From the NCBI RefSeq assembly GCF_964340395.1, contig NC_135549.1:21724842-21777341 (forward strand): a stretch of 52,500 bases of DNA, in the 5' to 3' direction. The translations under genes were made by a program, and so were the position numbers. This DNA is from Glandiceps talaboti (Eukaryota; Hemichordata; Enteropneusta; Spengelidae). A model generated the notes under the pieces. That model had not been told where the DNA came from, searched no databases, and worked only from the letters and a program-made list of their open reading frames with translations. Below are positions 11,701-26,656 of this stretch, one piece after another (positions within the stretch are counted from its first letter, which is position 1; every line of letters begins with the position of its first letter).

Positions 11701-14700
11701 TATATTTGGAGGGGAAAAAATGCTAATGTTTTAAAAGCAAAAACTGCCTAGTTCCACATTTGCTTTGTCAGAGCATGCCTGATAAGGTGACAAACAAATG
11801 TACTGAAAATAGAACAAAGTATAAAAAGCTTTTATCGCTAGTTTTATTTTATGTATGTTCGCAAGATGTGATATAATAGTCTGGGGATAGATTATTGATC
11901 AATATGACTGTGGTGTCGAATAGAATTATGCCTTGGTGTTGTTAAAGATCAAAACAACGAACAAGACAAAAGCAAACTTAATATGACACACCGTACTCTA
12001 CACTACAATAAAAATTACAACTGAGATCATAGCTACTAACATTATCAAATGCTGCAGAAAGATCAAGTAAAACCGTAAATAAGTCGCGAGCAAAGAAGAT
12101 ACCATTACATGTAGTTACTTTTAACACAAAAGTCTGCGACATGTCCTGGTTTGATTGCAATGGTTCATGCAAGAAGTGGCTAGCAGTGGCAATTGTCAAC
12201 CTGATGGCAAATACTATCGAACAAGTTGACAGAAATGGTAAGTTTGACACATGGTTGAATGTTTTGGGAATTTCGTGATTCAGGGATCATTTTAATTTAA
12301 AAACAATTTATACACCTTGACATTTGTAGTCGGTGGGTACTACACCTTGCAAAGAGTCATTGAAGATTTCAATGGAATGAGGGTAACGGGACTTGTATAA
12401 GATCCGTTTGCTTTAAAATAACAGGGCAATTAATCGAAGGAGCAGTTATTAGACGAAGATGTGCGAATAAGCTTCTCAACCTCGTCGAATATTGGAATGT
12501 TGAATTTGATAAGCTGGCATACATGATTGAAAGCAGTGACCAGTGGTGCAATATCATTATCGGAACTCTCAGAAGTGTCACTTAACTCTAACAGAATGAT
12601 AACTAGATTTAAACTGAATGCCTTCCGTAAGGGTATAGTCTTGCAATTTCATGATTTATGCAAGAAATTTAGCTCTATATATGTGATTTTTCTAGTCCCA
12701 ATGAAAGTTATTTGTCAAAAATGTTGTTCAAATGCCTGCATCCTATTCTCAGCACAGGAAAGCTTGCCATCCTCGACTTCATTCGGCTTTCGTGATCCCC
12801 TACATACCCGGGATATGCACACCCATTTCCACAGCAAATAATAAACGAAATACAAACCCGCATAACATTGCTATAATTACGCATCAGAAAGTTTACATAC
12901 TTCATGGTAAGCATCGCAACCGTTTAACATCTTTAATACTGTAAAGTGATGCGGTATTATTGCCCTACTTCGTCACTAGGTAAAGTGTATACATTCCTAT
13001 TTCGACCGACAGATGTACCATCTGCTCCAAATCCTATAAGTTTCTGCTGCACTAACACAACCATCGGCATGTGCGTGTTGAACTTCCTTCTGTCCCACCA
13101 CGAGTTTACAAGTCGGTTTTTCTACTCGTTGCATGTAGACTATTTCACATTCCTTTAATACGGGAAAAATGTCAAGATTTTGTTGAGTGGCACGCCCTCA
13201 CTGTACTCTAATTATATAGAGGTCACCATTATTGATACATTGTCTCGAAATGTTTTTCGTAGGTGAGGCTTGGTCTATTTTCCATATTTTGACCACATAC
13301 ATTTCGGTATAAGTTATAGATTATTACACTTAATAAATATGTGAGAGTGTATTTATTTCCTAAGATATATACTGAGCTAGATAAATAATGATTTTGTACA
13401 AGCCGGGAGAAATCGGAAAAGAACACGGTAAAAAGGAGACGGTTCGAGGTCAATATAATACTGAAATTCTAAAAAGATACGATTTCTCTTTATTCATCTG
13501 TGCATTAATGTGTGAAATTTGAAAATGATGTCCATATTTGACGAAATTGAAACGATGATAAATATTTCACCTGTTTGCGCCCATTGTAAACCTATTTTAA
13601 GGCCAAGAATAAAAAAAGCACTGTTTTCTGGTGAGTTTGCATCACTTAAATACCCCACCTCGATCTTCTTTTTTCTCGTGTTTGTCCAGCCAATGCAGAG
13701 TGCAGATCCAAGGGAAACACATAATAACTCTCCCTACATCAATTGCTACTTCAGGGAAGACAACTGCAGAACTAATCATGAACAATTAACAAAAACAATC
13801 GCGTTGTCACACCACTTTAGGCAACGTTTCCTGACCAGAAACGACAACTTTCGTGTGTGTGGCCACCACGTCTAATTACAGAAATAAGCCAATAAATTAT
13901 TAAAACTTAAAAGCTAAATCGATAATACTTTCAGGACAGTTGCGCTTTGGTATCGTAAATGTATGTACCAAGTTATAATGAATTTGAAGCGTGTATTCTT
14001 GAGATATAGCCTAATTACCGAAAACCATTAATTACATAAATTGCTCATTAATATACATGAGATGTTCACCAAAACCTAATCAGTTCTTGCCATTACTCTA
14101 TGGAACACGTCTACAAAATTCCGTTTGAATTGAGCCAGTAAATGGTGATACAGACACACACAAACACAGACACACAGACTTTTTATCCCTAATATATAAC
14201 CTTCCTTACGGAAGGTAAACACTATTGCACTGATTAGGATCTGAAAGACCTAAGACGTTTCCTTGAGGGAAGGAAGTGGAAATGGTTCTATGCTAGGTGT
14301 GATACATCTCCGATTACTTTTTTTAATTTGTCAGATAAATGGGCATAATACAGTGATTTCAGGTAGCGGTTTGTCGATTTTCCAAAGGCTGGTATTTTCC
14401 CTTTATGTGTGACACTGCCAGGTCAAACAATGGATAAAGTAAGCACTCTTTCAACCACTGTCCTATAATATTTTAGAATCAGCATATGTAGTTTTAGTAA
14501 AGATAAACTGCATATGCGACGAAATAGGTGTACTTGGACGTAGACTTCATTTCACGAACTCCCTCGTTTCAGTAATTGCTAAACTAAAACCGAAACCAAG
14601 ACAGATACGCACAGCTCCGAGGTCAAGTTCCATCAGTCTGACCCTTGAACAGTGTATCATCGGTAGACCTTCAGTCAGGACTTTTACCGACTCGTCATGA

Positions 14701-17700
14701 GCTATAGTTGTTCATAAATAAAGACTACAATACGTTACTACCAGATGTAAACTGAATGTCTTCCGTAAGGGCAAAGTTTTGAGATTGTCGTTCCTACAGA
14801 CAATTGTTGGAATACAACAGAACATATGTAATAAGTTATTTTTTTTCATTGATTGTTATTTGCTCATTGCTGTTAGTGATCTCCTGGCCAACCACAACAT
14901 GTACTGTGACATTTGTTGAGAATGTAAAAAAAAAATAAGTGCATCGTCATACCACTTTAGACAACATTTCCTGATGAGAAACTATTTTTTCCTTTTTAGA
15001 GGCCTACACAAATATGCCAATAATTTATTAAAACTAAAAGCTACATCAACAATATTTTCAGGACAAGTGCGCTTTGGTATCGCAAATGCATGTATCAAAT
15101 TGTATTGAATTTGAAGTGTGCATTCTTGAGATAGACCTAGAGCCTAATTACCGAAAACCATTAATTATGTAAATTTCTAGTTAATATTCTTGGGATGTTT
15201 ACCGAAACCTAACCAGGTCTTGTCACTACCCTACAGAACACATGCAATAAATTTCGTTTGAATTGAGCCAGTCGTGTTTTAGAAAATGGGGATAAAGTCG
15301 CACCACTTTAGACGACATTTCCTGATGAGAAACTATTTTTTTCTTTTTGTGGCCAATCGAAAATATGCCAGTAACTTATTAAAACTAAAAGCTACATTAG
15401 TAATATTTTCAGGACAGGTGTGCTTCGGTATCGCAAATGCATGTATCAAATTATATTGAATTTGAAGCGTGCATTCTTGAGATATAGCCTAATTACCGAA
15501 AATCATTAATTATGTAAATTGCTCATTAATGTTCACAGGATTTTTACCAAAACCTGATCAAGTCTTGCCATTACCCTACGGAATACGTCTTTAAAATTTC
15601 GTTTGACTTGAGCAAGCCGTTATGGAGAAAACGATGACAAAGATCCTTCAATGTCCATGACGATCGTGTGTACAATGTACCGAAAATATGCCAATATCTT
15701 ATTAAAACTAAAAGCTACATTAGTAATATTTTCAGGACAGGTGTGCTTTGGTATCGCAAATGTGTGTACCAAGCTATAATGAATTTGAAGTGTGTATTCT
15801 TGAGATATAGCCTAATTACCGAAAATCATTAATTACGTAAATTGCTCATTAATATTCACGGGATTTTTACCAAAACCTAATCAAGTCTTGCCATTACCCT
15901 ACGAAATACGTCTTCAAAATTTTCTTTGAATTGAGCAAGCCGTTATGGAGAGAACGATGACACAGACAGACAGACTTCCACCCATAAATATATCTCTTCC
16001 TTACGGAAGAAAAAATGATTTGCTCCTTATCAATTAATGTCTGCTTAGATCGACTTACCTTCTCCATAAACTAGAATCTCACACATTTCGTCACAGAATA
16101 TATCCATACATTTGAATACCACATATCGACCTTTCATGGGTTCTGTATCACATTTTAAATCAATTGCATTGGACTCGAGCTCTCCGTCATTCGGAGGGAC
16201 ATAGCAACGGGTATTGGCGTGACCGGTTAAATATGAGTATTTTGGATTATTTGGAAACACACCCGTCACATCCACATTCGGCTTTGATAGATTGGTCAGA
16301 CGATCCCCTGCCGATGTAATTAATAAGTTTAAAAATAATCAGAGCTAGAATTAAATAACACTCAGCATGAGATAATTGTAGACTTGACAAACAAGTGTAA
16401 GGGTATCCATTGGTCAGTTCAGGGTCAAGTACAAAATATAATCTATTTCTAGTATACTGCAGACACTCTGTGGTATTTAATTGTGGTCAATTTATTTTAA
16501 AGTTTTGTTTGAAGGTAATACAGAACAAGAAAAGTAAACAGGCATTAGTTAGGATATTCATATAACTTGTAACTGAACAGCGGCCATATTTGTAGTTACA
16601 ATTGACAATTTGCAGCATAACTTGTATATGAGTGTGTGGGGGGCATACATGTTTTATGAACGAAATTATAATCGATGTCTAAGTGTATAAGACACGTTAT
16701 GGAATGGAGAAAAATCACATAACACTTACATTGCTGAAAGCTGGGTTTGTAAACCACTCCAAATCCGAAAACATTATGAACAAGCACGAGATCAATTACC
16801 AATTTCTTATTACCTCGTTCCATGTTTAAACAAGGCTGAGTACCAAGTAGTTGTACTTGTTGAATGTTATTTCCTCTAAGTAATGACACTTGCTTAGAAG
16901 AAGCTACGTTCTTATATACTGAAAAAAAGATGATGTATTATTACATTAAGTTATGATTAACTCTAAATGTGAATTTTGTAATTAGTAGAAACTGCCAATA
17001 TTCAAACGTTTTAATCAAAACACATAATGAAAGTGTTCAGAAGCCTCCTCGGTGTCTATAAGGCAATGTTAGGCACATGTTACTATGAGGCTAGGGAAAC
17101 CATTGTTCAAACGTTTGTGCAATGGATAACTTGTATACTATGTAGCTTTCTATTTAGCAAAATGGTTTTTACCTTTTTCGAAGTACTTCCACCCTTTTTC
17201 ATTCGTAATTCTTTCACCGTGATGTACGAACGTGGTATCGGAAAGTATGCACGTTTTGTTGCTTAATTGTGTATGTTCACCTCGATATGAATACGATTTG
17301 CACCAATCTTTGTGAAGACATCGTTTAGCACAGTCTTCCTTTAAAAGTATGTTTGTTTGGTATTCATATACATAGTTGTTCGTGTCATCAGGCTTCTGTA
17401 TACGAGCACCCTGTACTTTGAGGTAAAACCTATCGTACTCAATGTCTACTGCAAACAAGCAAACATAAGTGTTATGTTAAAGGTAGAATGCATCTCGGTA
17501 GACGAAGTTCCCTGAAAATAAAAGCTCTTCAATTCTCTCCAAACCATATTAAAAACTTGTCCCTGGTCTGTGCGAATTCATCAAAGAAACTGGGGGTTCA
17601 CCCTCTTGTTTTCAAGGAAATTGCCAATCATGTACTTTTCCCATAGGGTTAACACTGTATTCGGCGGCCATATTGGAATTCGAAATATTCTAAATTATGA

Positions 17701-19330
17701 TATTCTTTTGCCCCTTATTTAATAATTTGTGCAATAACGATATAGATTGGACTTTTCATGAAAGAAAAGTAACTGCAAAAGTTTAAACATTTTATTTTCG
17801 AGGGGCATTCTGCATTAAAAGTCGACTAGTTTGTTATATTTATTTGCATAAATGAGTGAAATAATCACACATTAGATTTCACCTTACAGATAAAGATGTC
17901 CCTGATGTAAACAAATATACAGCAAACTGCTACATATTTGGAATTTAATTTTTGTCTTTTCGTGATTTCCTTCATTTTCTCTTTTTAGCATACTTGTGAT
18001 ACACCAAGTCAGTAACTGTGTATGGTTTAAAATACTATCGGATAAAATGTTGCCCATTGACGTGTTTCAAAAGGACGAACCTTTTGAAATGTCCTACTTG
18101 TAGCTAGTAACCTATAACATTATGAATATCACCGAAGAAATGCAAAGGTACATCTACATATTATATTATCAGAAAAACTCTTTGTCATTAAAAGAATAAT
18201 TCCTCTATATTCCGGGGTATTTTGTGGCATTTCAATATAAATGACTTTTAGTACAGAATACTACAGAATATTGACTATTAATATAATTACATATTATGTA
18301 CAAATTGTGTTTGCACTTACCTTGTGCTTGACCTCTATCCAGGAAGATGTGTACAGTAGCCACCGCCTGCAATTAATATGCAAATATGAATTACAAGATC
18401 TTGAGCTAACATGCAATAGTCATAATAATATTTGAAATATTTGTAGGACACAAAGTTAAAGTTAGACTATGCTGTCGTAACTAATACATTATATATTTGT
18501 ATATACTCTCCCGGTATTCCAAATGAGTGCTACGTCATCGAGGACGAATGATTCCCCTCATTCCCCTAGCCGATAGGCGAGGAGGGATACATACATAGGG
18601 GAATCATGAGTCCGAGATGACGTAGCACGAATGAGAAATACCAGGAGATTATTTATTTATTGTATACAGACCCGCTGTTTGTTTCTATTATGACAATTTT
18701 AAACTAAAATATTCTCAAACTTAATTTTATGAAGTGATGGGGCTACAGCGCTCAGCTGTTATGTTCATTCAGTTTTCAGAATGTAGTCCCCATTGTGACA
18801 GCTGCCGCCGCTACTACTACTAACGTATATGTTGAGATCAGTAAAATTACACAGCAGACTTTCAGGTAAGGAACATTTTGCCAACGACGGGACTTTTGTC
18901 AAGAGCAGTGATTAATACTTTGACAAAATATAGACAATTTCATCGGAAAAAATGAGACATATCAAGAGACAGACTAACGAACAGATGCCTACACCGGTTA
19001 TGCATAAAATTCGGCTCAGAGTCATACGCTAAAAACATCAACACTGGCAAGTTAAAATGTCAAAAATTTTCAATTACACATTGTCAAATGTCGTTCAAAA
19101 ATTCTATCAATAGTTGAATTTAACGTACAACGATTACACTGCATTGCACAACTATCACAACTTGAAGTTTTCATGATGTTGATGTTAGCATGTCTACGTA
19201 CGTTAGTAATTAGTGGCTGTACGAAAGGCGATAGATGCGTCCAAAAGAGGTGTATTTGTTCACTGTTTACACTGATGACGATGATGGTCGATGTTCAGCA
19301 ATCCATGAATAGCAAGGAAACCATATTTTC

Positions 19331-19371
<41 letters not shown>

Positions 19372-19501
19372 GGTTGATGATGTTTACAAATAATTCAAAG
19401 TAGTTTCGACCATATTACTATACGGTGACGTCACAGTATAGTAATATGACATGTATGGATTTCATATTACTAAACTTTGACATCACACCCTATAAATATA
19501 C

Positions 19502-19597
<96 letters not shown>

Positions 19598-20887
19598 CAC
19601 ACTAATTCAGTGTAAGGGGAAAGTCATAAACTGAAGGAAAAGCGCTCAACACTGAGAAGTAGAGCTGTATTTACACAAAATACACAAGTTATGGTACGGA
19701 GCCTTTACTCAGACTTTCACGATTGAATGCGATCTTCAGACGACTAACAGAAATTCAAGTGATAGAATTCGAACTCGCAGAGGAACTGGTACCCGGATGT
19801 GATGCGCGTTGAGGAGTGACATGGTGGGATGATAGAATGTATTTGTTTTCATGGTAGCACTTTGAAATCAGTTCTGATCGTTTATTGAGGAGCCCACCAA
19901 TTTGTTCGCACTTATGATAAACATCTTCTCCGTAAGACACAGGTTCCACCTTTTTGTTGCATTAGAGTAGGCGGCTGCATGGGCAACGATAGCCCAGTTG
20001 ATGGAATACTGGTGGCCCGACTATTTATTTTCCAGACACACTTTGAAAGTTCTGTACAATTTCCATATTTGTTATTGGCGAAAGAACACTTGTGGTTGCC
20101 GTAAAGCATTTTGAAGCTGTTTTCTGTTGAGCCAATGTAGGATTTGGTATCTCTGTTGTTTATTTTGACCTGGGTACAGAACTTTCAAAGTCAATATTCT
20201 AGAGATCATTGTATTTCAATAGTTTCCTTTAATACAGTTGGATACAATCTATGAACTTGATCATGGCCCACGATATCGTTTTAAAACAACGACAGGAGCA
20301 TTTTAAACCTATCCGGAACTTAAAAGAGTTTATAAACGCAGTGTTGTATTATGGTTATCCTTGCATCATCACACAGTATACCTGCGATATATATCGATTG
20401 AAAACACTGAACGATTTTAAAAATACAAATGTGAAAATTTACTGATGAAAACATGAATTCTAAGAATACACATGTGAGTGTAGGCATGAAAATGGTGTGT
20501 TTTATCGAATATGGCAACACATGTCCTGCCATAAATAGACAGTTGAATGGAGAAAATACAACTCATCATCTTTAGAATATATGGAGAGTAGGCTATGTAA
20601 GAAGACAAATTGAGTGGACAGTCTAACAAGTCTCCTTATTTGAGTTCAGTCAGCCATAGTTGATACTATTTAGTAATGTCATGAGGACCATCTGTTAAAA
20701 TGAATTCTTCATTACTTCGTTGATTAATTGTAAACTCATCTCATCAGAGAATTCAATACTGTTCTAAAAGAACCTTGATTAAAAAGAGGATGATTAATGA
20801 GTATGACATTTATAACCTCAATAGTAGACGTTCGCAATAGCATCGGAGATAAAATTACAGTGGTGAGAGCCTCAACCACCATTCTAT

Positions 20888-20933
<46 letters not shown>

Positions 20934-20965
20934 TTAAAATGAATTCTTCATTACTTCGTTGATTA

Positions 20966-21022
<57 letters not shown>

Positions 21023-22927
21023 GAATATAATTATTTTGCTCATGATATAGACCGTTATCAGATACAGTTCCTCATTCCTAGCCTACCCTGCCCGTTTTGC
21101 TACTCGTTCCAATTTTTTTTTACATACCTAAAGTTAACCTGACTCAAAGCAAACACAATATTAAATATGCAGCTACTCACCACTGGAACTCGCTACCGAG
21201 CCATACCAAAGACATAACTCATAGAGACATAACTCAAAGCAACTTTAAAGGCCCACCTCAGTAATTCGTAGGATGTGAATATTTCTTTAACCTGGTATCA
21301 ATTGCAAATGTTTTTGGACATGTAAGTACTTTGTATTTGTTAATATATCATAAAATCATAACTAGCCAAAGCCCATAAGCTCGCGCAGGGTAGATTCATT
21401 TGTGACCGACTGCCTGGGCCAGGGTTCGTACACTTAGAGTAAAACAACATTCCAGGGCTTTCCAGGGATTTTTCGTCGGTTTTCCAGGGGTATTGGTATT
21501 GACGCGGGTCATTTCCCAGGGTTGTTGACCATCAACATTTATTTTATTGAGTGACATATAATTCTCTGACATGGACGAGAAGTAATTAACAACGGCTCTC
21601 ACGTTGGTCTATGGCCAAATGGAAAAGTCATTAGCCACAAACATTAAAACGTTGAAAATATCAATTTGTTTGTCTATATATTTCTCTTAAACTCTGCTTC
21701 GTTGTCTTGTTATTTTAGTACTATGAGTCAATACTGTGATACTAGACTTTACCTCCATCAAAATCTTGACTATCATGTTCACTCACTTGGGCATTTTTAG
21801 GTGCTAAAATATGAATTTACATTGTAGGTCCCAGAAGGCGTATACCTACCCACATTAAATCAACCAATTCACCACAATCTTTCAAACTACATTTCTTTGA
21901 GCAATACATTGATCAAGTGTAACTTTTATCATGTTTTATTGCGTCAGTTTTCCTGCACATTGAAATCGACTCAGCCCTTTTCACTGTGAGATGAACATAG
22001 AGACTTCTGTTCTATACCTAAGTAGTAGTTTCGTCCAGCTGTAGCATTGATTGTGTAATATTTGAGTGGCAGGATTCATCAGTCTAATTCAGACATATCC
22101 AGTAACACAAGTAAAACAAATAAAACATGTCTCTCAATATTATAAGGTTTGATCTGAATATATTTAAAAGTCACCTAAAGTGGTTCAATTTTAAAACATA
22201 ACGAAATTACGGGCTATGAATAACTGAATACATTCATCACTTCCGTCGCAAAGGTTTTGTTTACTTGTAGCCGAACATCGCGATTTCTCAATTGCAATTC
22301 AACTCGATGATTTAGGAATTTTACTGTACCAACAAACATAGAAAAGTAATTATTGTTTTTAGAACATGTAAAATAAATTTCAATCATCGACAATATAAAT
22401 GTTAAAACTGTACTTCCACAACCCGAGTACGGTAACAATATACATAGTACTCAAGATCAAGCCCTCCGCATGGAGAATGCACATAGTATATGTATACGTA
22501 TGCGTAGTCACTGTGCCGCAATGCATCCTTTGGGTGGACCACCAATTTGTGATTGTATAGAATTGCATAGTATATACGACGCGCATGTGTACTAGTCATT
22601 GAGTCGCTGCGTGGCCGCTGCGCGAGCTACTGGTATTAATTAGTCTATTTATTTCTACTACTGTTGATATCATTTCTTTTCATTCTCCTCTTTTTTATTT
22701 ATTATGCAGTTACACATTTTCACTTTTTTCTTGAACATTTTATTTTTCAGGGCCACAGACTCGACAATTTCAGATTAAACTATTTCTGTGGTCCTGACCA
22801 GATGTATTACCATGATAATTTCTTTGAAATGTACACACTTTTATGCTTTTGTATCTGGTGAATAAATCAACTAAATTTAATTCAAATCAATCCAATGTAT
22901 ATTAAACATATAATATTATATATAAAT

Positions 22928-23017
<90 letters not shown>

Positions 23018-23404
23018 AACGAAACCATTTTCTGTTTTGGTTCATACATATTCTAGAAATATATATTCGTAATTTGTATCAGTAGTATTAGTATTTCTAA
23101 GCATGAGATTATTGTAGCAGTTACCACGAGCTTCAATATTGTAGCAGATTTTCTGTTCAAATAACTTTCTTCTCTTGCTTTGAAGGCTGACAGTAAGAAA
23201 ACAAGGGTTTATATGATAACAACCTTAACATAGACTTTTTTACCCGTGGTTCTAAGAGACTTGCACTTGGTCGGTTATCAGACCACTATCAAGATAACAA
23301 TATTACATCGTCTTCTGGCAGAGTAAGAACACTTGGTGGAATACTAGGGGTTTCGCCGACACAGTATAGTATGTATACTAAATTACGTCACTGAATCATT
23401 TTTA

Positions 23405-23473
<69 letters not shown>

Positions 23474-26400
23474 CTTTATTGCCAATCGATATAATCGAGA
23501 CGAATGTGCCTTGGCGTTGCTAAAACACTCAAATACGAAAAAGACACCACACAAATACCATATAATCACAAACGACTGGTAAAAAATGCAGTATTACGAC
23601 ATAAAAATAAAATCTTAAAACGCTACATTCAATGCGACAGTTTTGAACTGCTTTTGGAAAGAAACTGTGTAAAAACCGGTTTGTCTTACATTTAAAGGAG
23701 CTAAAACGTTTCCCTGAGGGAAGGAGTTCGCAAAAGTATATTATGCAACCCGAGACTTTTGTTCTGCCAATAGCAAGACTTAGTCATTTTTAGGCATGTT
23801 TCAGTAAGTAGCATACCAACACAACCTTTAATACTTACTGAAACCTTAGAGTGCCCATTAAAAATTACCCTCGCCTCTAAACAATACATGATCTTAGCTC
23901 AAGGAAAATAGAATTAAATGGTTATTTCTAATAATATGCATTCACAAAATGTATCAACGTGATGTTGTATTTCTTTTTCTCACATTTTTGAAAATTACTT
24001 CGACTCAATGACAGGTTATCTTAATCGATAACAACATTTTTGTATTAAGGTATAATTTTGATCAGCGATGTAAATGAAGTAAATTAATTAGATGAACACA
24101 ATATGCAGAGAGCTTGCAGTCACACGTTGTTTCTATGGAGTAGGTGTTTAAAAATATTGACAAAAGATACTTGGCAAGTTTCCAGAAATGCAAAATGGCA
24201 GATGTAGATTTTCTTTGAAAAAAAAATATGAGGAGAGTAAGCCCTTTATATTTATACGTCACCAAAAGCAAAATGATGTTATAACCCAAGTTTAAGAAAG
24301 AAAACAATTGTTATTTTTAACTAAAAATATCAAATATCATTCACTACATTCGGAGATAACATATCACCTCCACATAAATTACTATTATGCTAACAAGTAC
24401 ATCCTTATTTTGGCTCTTTGTCTCACAAATGAAAGCCTGAAACAAAACGTCGCCTGGTTCGACAAAAATCTCGTTAACGTTGCTACATTGTATCGTCTGG
24501 CTAGACAAGCATCTTATAAACAGCGTTTCGTCAGTCGTCTGGCGTGACATACAGCTTTACAAATATTGTTACAGCTACCATTATCGCCGTATTTATACTT
24601 CCCCGTCTGGTAAACCTAAGGTTGGCGCGTTCTTTGATATTTTTGAGACAGTCAATTGTCTAAAAAGTAACAATTGTAATCCAGTTTTTGTCGTGCCAGA
24701 CGATAACATGTGGAAATATCAATTATATTTTTGTCGAGCCAGACGAGAAGATTTACAACATTAAAAGATATATTTTTCTAGCCAGACACAAAGCTTTGCA
24801 ATGTTAGTGAGATTTTTGTCGAGCCAGGCCACGTTTTGTTTCGGGGTTTATGTATAGTATAGTATAATTGTTTATTATAGTGACATGAGGTTTATCTGAA
24901 CAGTTAAAATTTGACAAAAAAAGACCAATAAATAATAACACCTCCCAGCCCAACAAGTGGACTTATAAGTCACCTCAACAGTAGTTTACAAAACTATGGG
25001 TAGTCAAACAGCAAAGCACAGAAATTCAAATAACAAGTCAACTTAACCTGTATAAACAGTTTTTGCGTTTAAGAAATGCCGCTTCAATAAATTTGGCCGT
25101 AGCTTTCACATTATCCTGAAGCAATAGCTTAAACTTATCACCTATAGGAAGAACATTGAAGGTCGCCACGTCAATGAAATCAAAATACAAAGCTCGAAGA
25201 TCTGAATAAAATTTACAGTGAAAGAGGAAATGACTTTCATCTTCTACAGTACCTGTAACATCACAAAGCTCACACACTCTCCTTTCAACCGGTTCAGGAC
25301 GAAACCTATGATTTATGATTTTCGTTGTAATGATTCACTCTATCGTAGATGACTTCAAAATTGCCAATCAATTTTGACAAAAAATTGTCAAAAGAAACAG
25401 GATACTTTATACATAGTGAGAGGCCTCAATGTGTGATTTTTTTTGTTTTCTGTATTTATATACATGCATATTATGTTGATATAATAACATATGTAACTAT
25501 ATTCCCATTTGGCGTTCCTAGGTTTGGCTTATTTGTGTTCACTAACAATGTATCGTCAATATTCACCACTTTTGCGATTTGGCGAGTGGGCAGTGGACAC
25601 GAACATTTATGGATATTGCCTTTTAATAATGCATAAGCCTTAAACTAGTGAACCATGTACAGGCCTCACGTCATGAGAAAGAACACAGACATGATGAAGA
25701 ACTGAAACACTAGTAAATTCTCGCCATTTCACCATTTTGATCCTTTTTGAATGTGAAAAGAATAGAGTCAGTGAGTTACAGGAAACACAGTTTTATATGG
25801 ATTTGGCCCAGTTCAGCAATATTAATTCCGTCGCTCACAAAGTAATCCCATAACATGACTTTATCTCAGTTTTTTTAAAATGTAATTTGCATGTACCATT
25901 TGCATCCAGTATGCAGACGAATGTCTTCATCTGACAAAATATCGTTACACTTAGCGCAGGGAGTGGGCTACGGTACTCCAATAGGAAAGTATACGGGTAT
26001 GTGTCATCAAAATGCGTAACTTTTCCACGAAAATAAATCGATTTTTCATCTAAAAATGAATTCGCTTGTCATGGGATAGATAACATGGGCAGCATCTTCT
26101 TGCAACACAGAAAAAGGGAAATTGACCCGATAATTGTTCCCGAAACTTCCTAACAATGGGTCTGGGTTGTTGGATTTTTTTTATTATCCATTGGTCGATG
26201 TTTTCAACTTGAGCCGTACAAGACTGAACATTTAGGGAGTACCCCCACCCCCACCCCACCCCACCCTGGGTGCCTAGCCTGTGGTTTAAATCTTATATGG
26301 CATATTGAACCGCATTTTCTGTAAGTCATCTCTGGTCATACACCAGATATGTTGTTGCTTTAGCGTTTCGCTTATTGTACCTGACATTTTTGAACACATT

Positions 26401-26623
26401 CGGACAACTTCAAATTCAAAATAAACAAGACTTTAGTATAGAAGTACTGTACACAGTTGGAATGTAGAAGTAATCATGTTGATTATCAGTTGGAAAGTAA
26501 ACAATTAAAGCCTTTAAAATTATCGAGTCCGTGTATGTGTGTAACCAATTCAACAGAAGCCTGACAGTGTTTCTAATGCACTGCAAAAGAATAACTATGT
26601 GTAACACTTTGCGGAGATCCAAT

Positions 26624-26656
<33 letters not shown>

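Noticed and set aside
13519-13875. Plus-strand 118-residue open frame
   Set aside because: No family resemblance, and its 3' part overlaps the first copy of the ~350-bp repeat. It lies in intron 5 of gene 2; I cannot support it as a gene.
22380-22599. Minus-strand open frames around 22.4 kb
   Set aside because: Short, overlapping and without homology or splice context.
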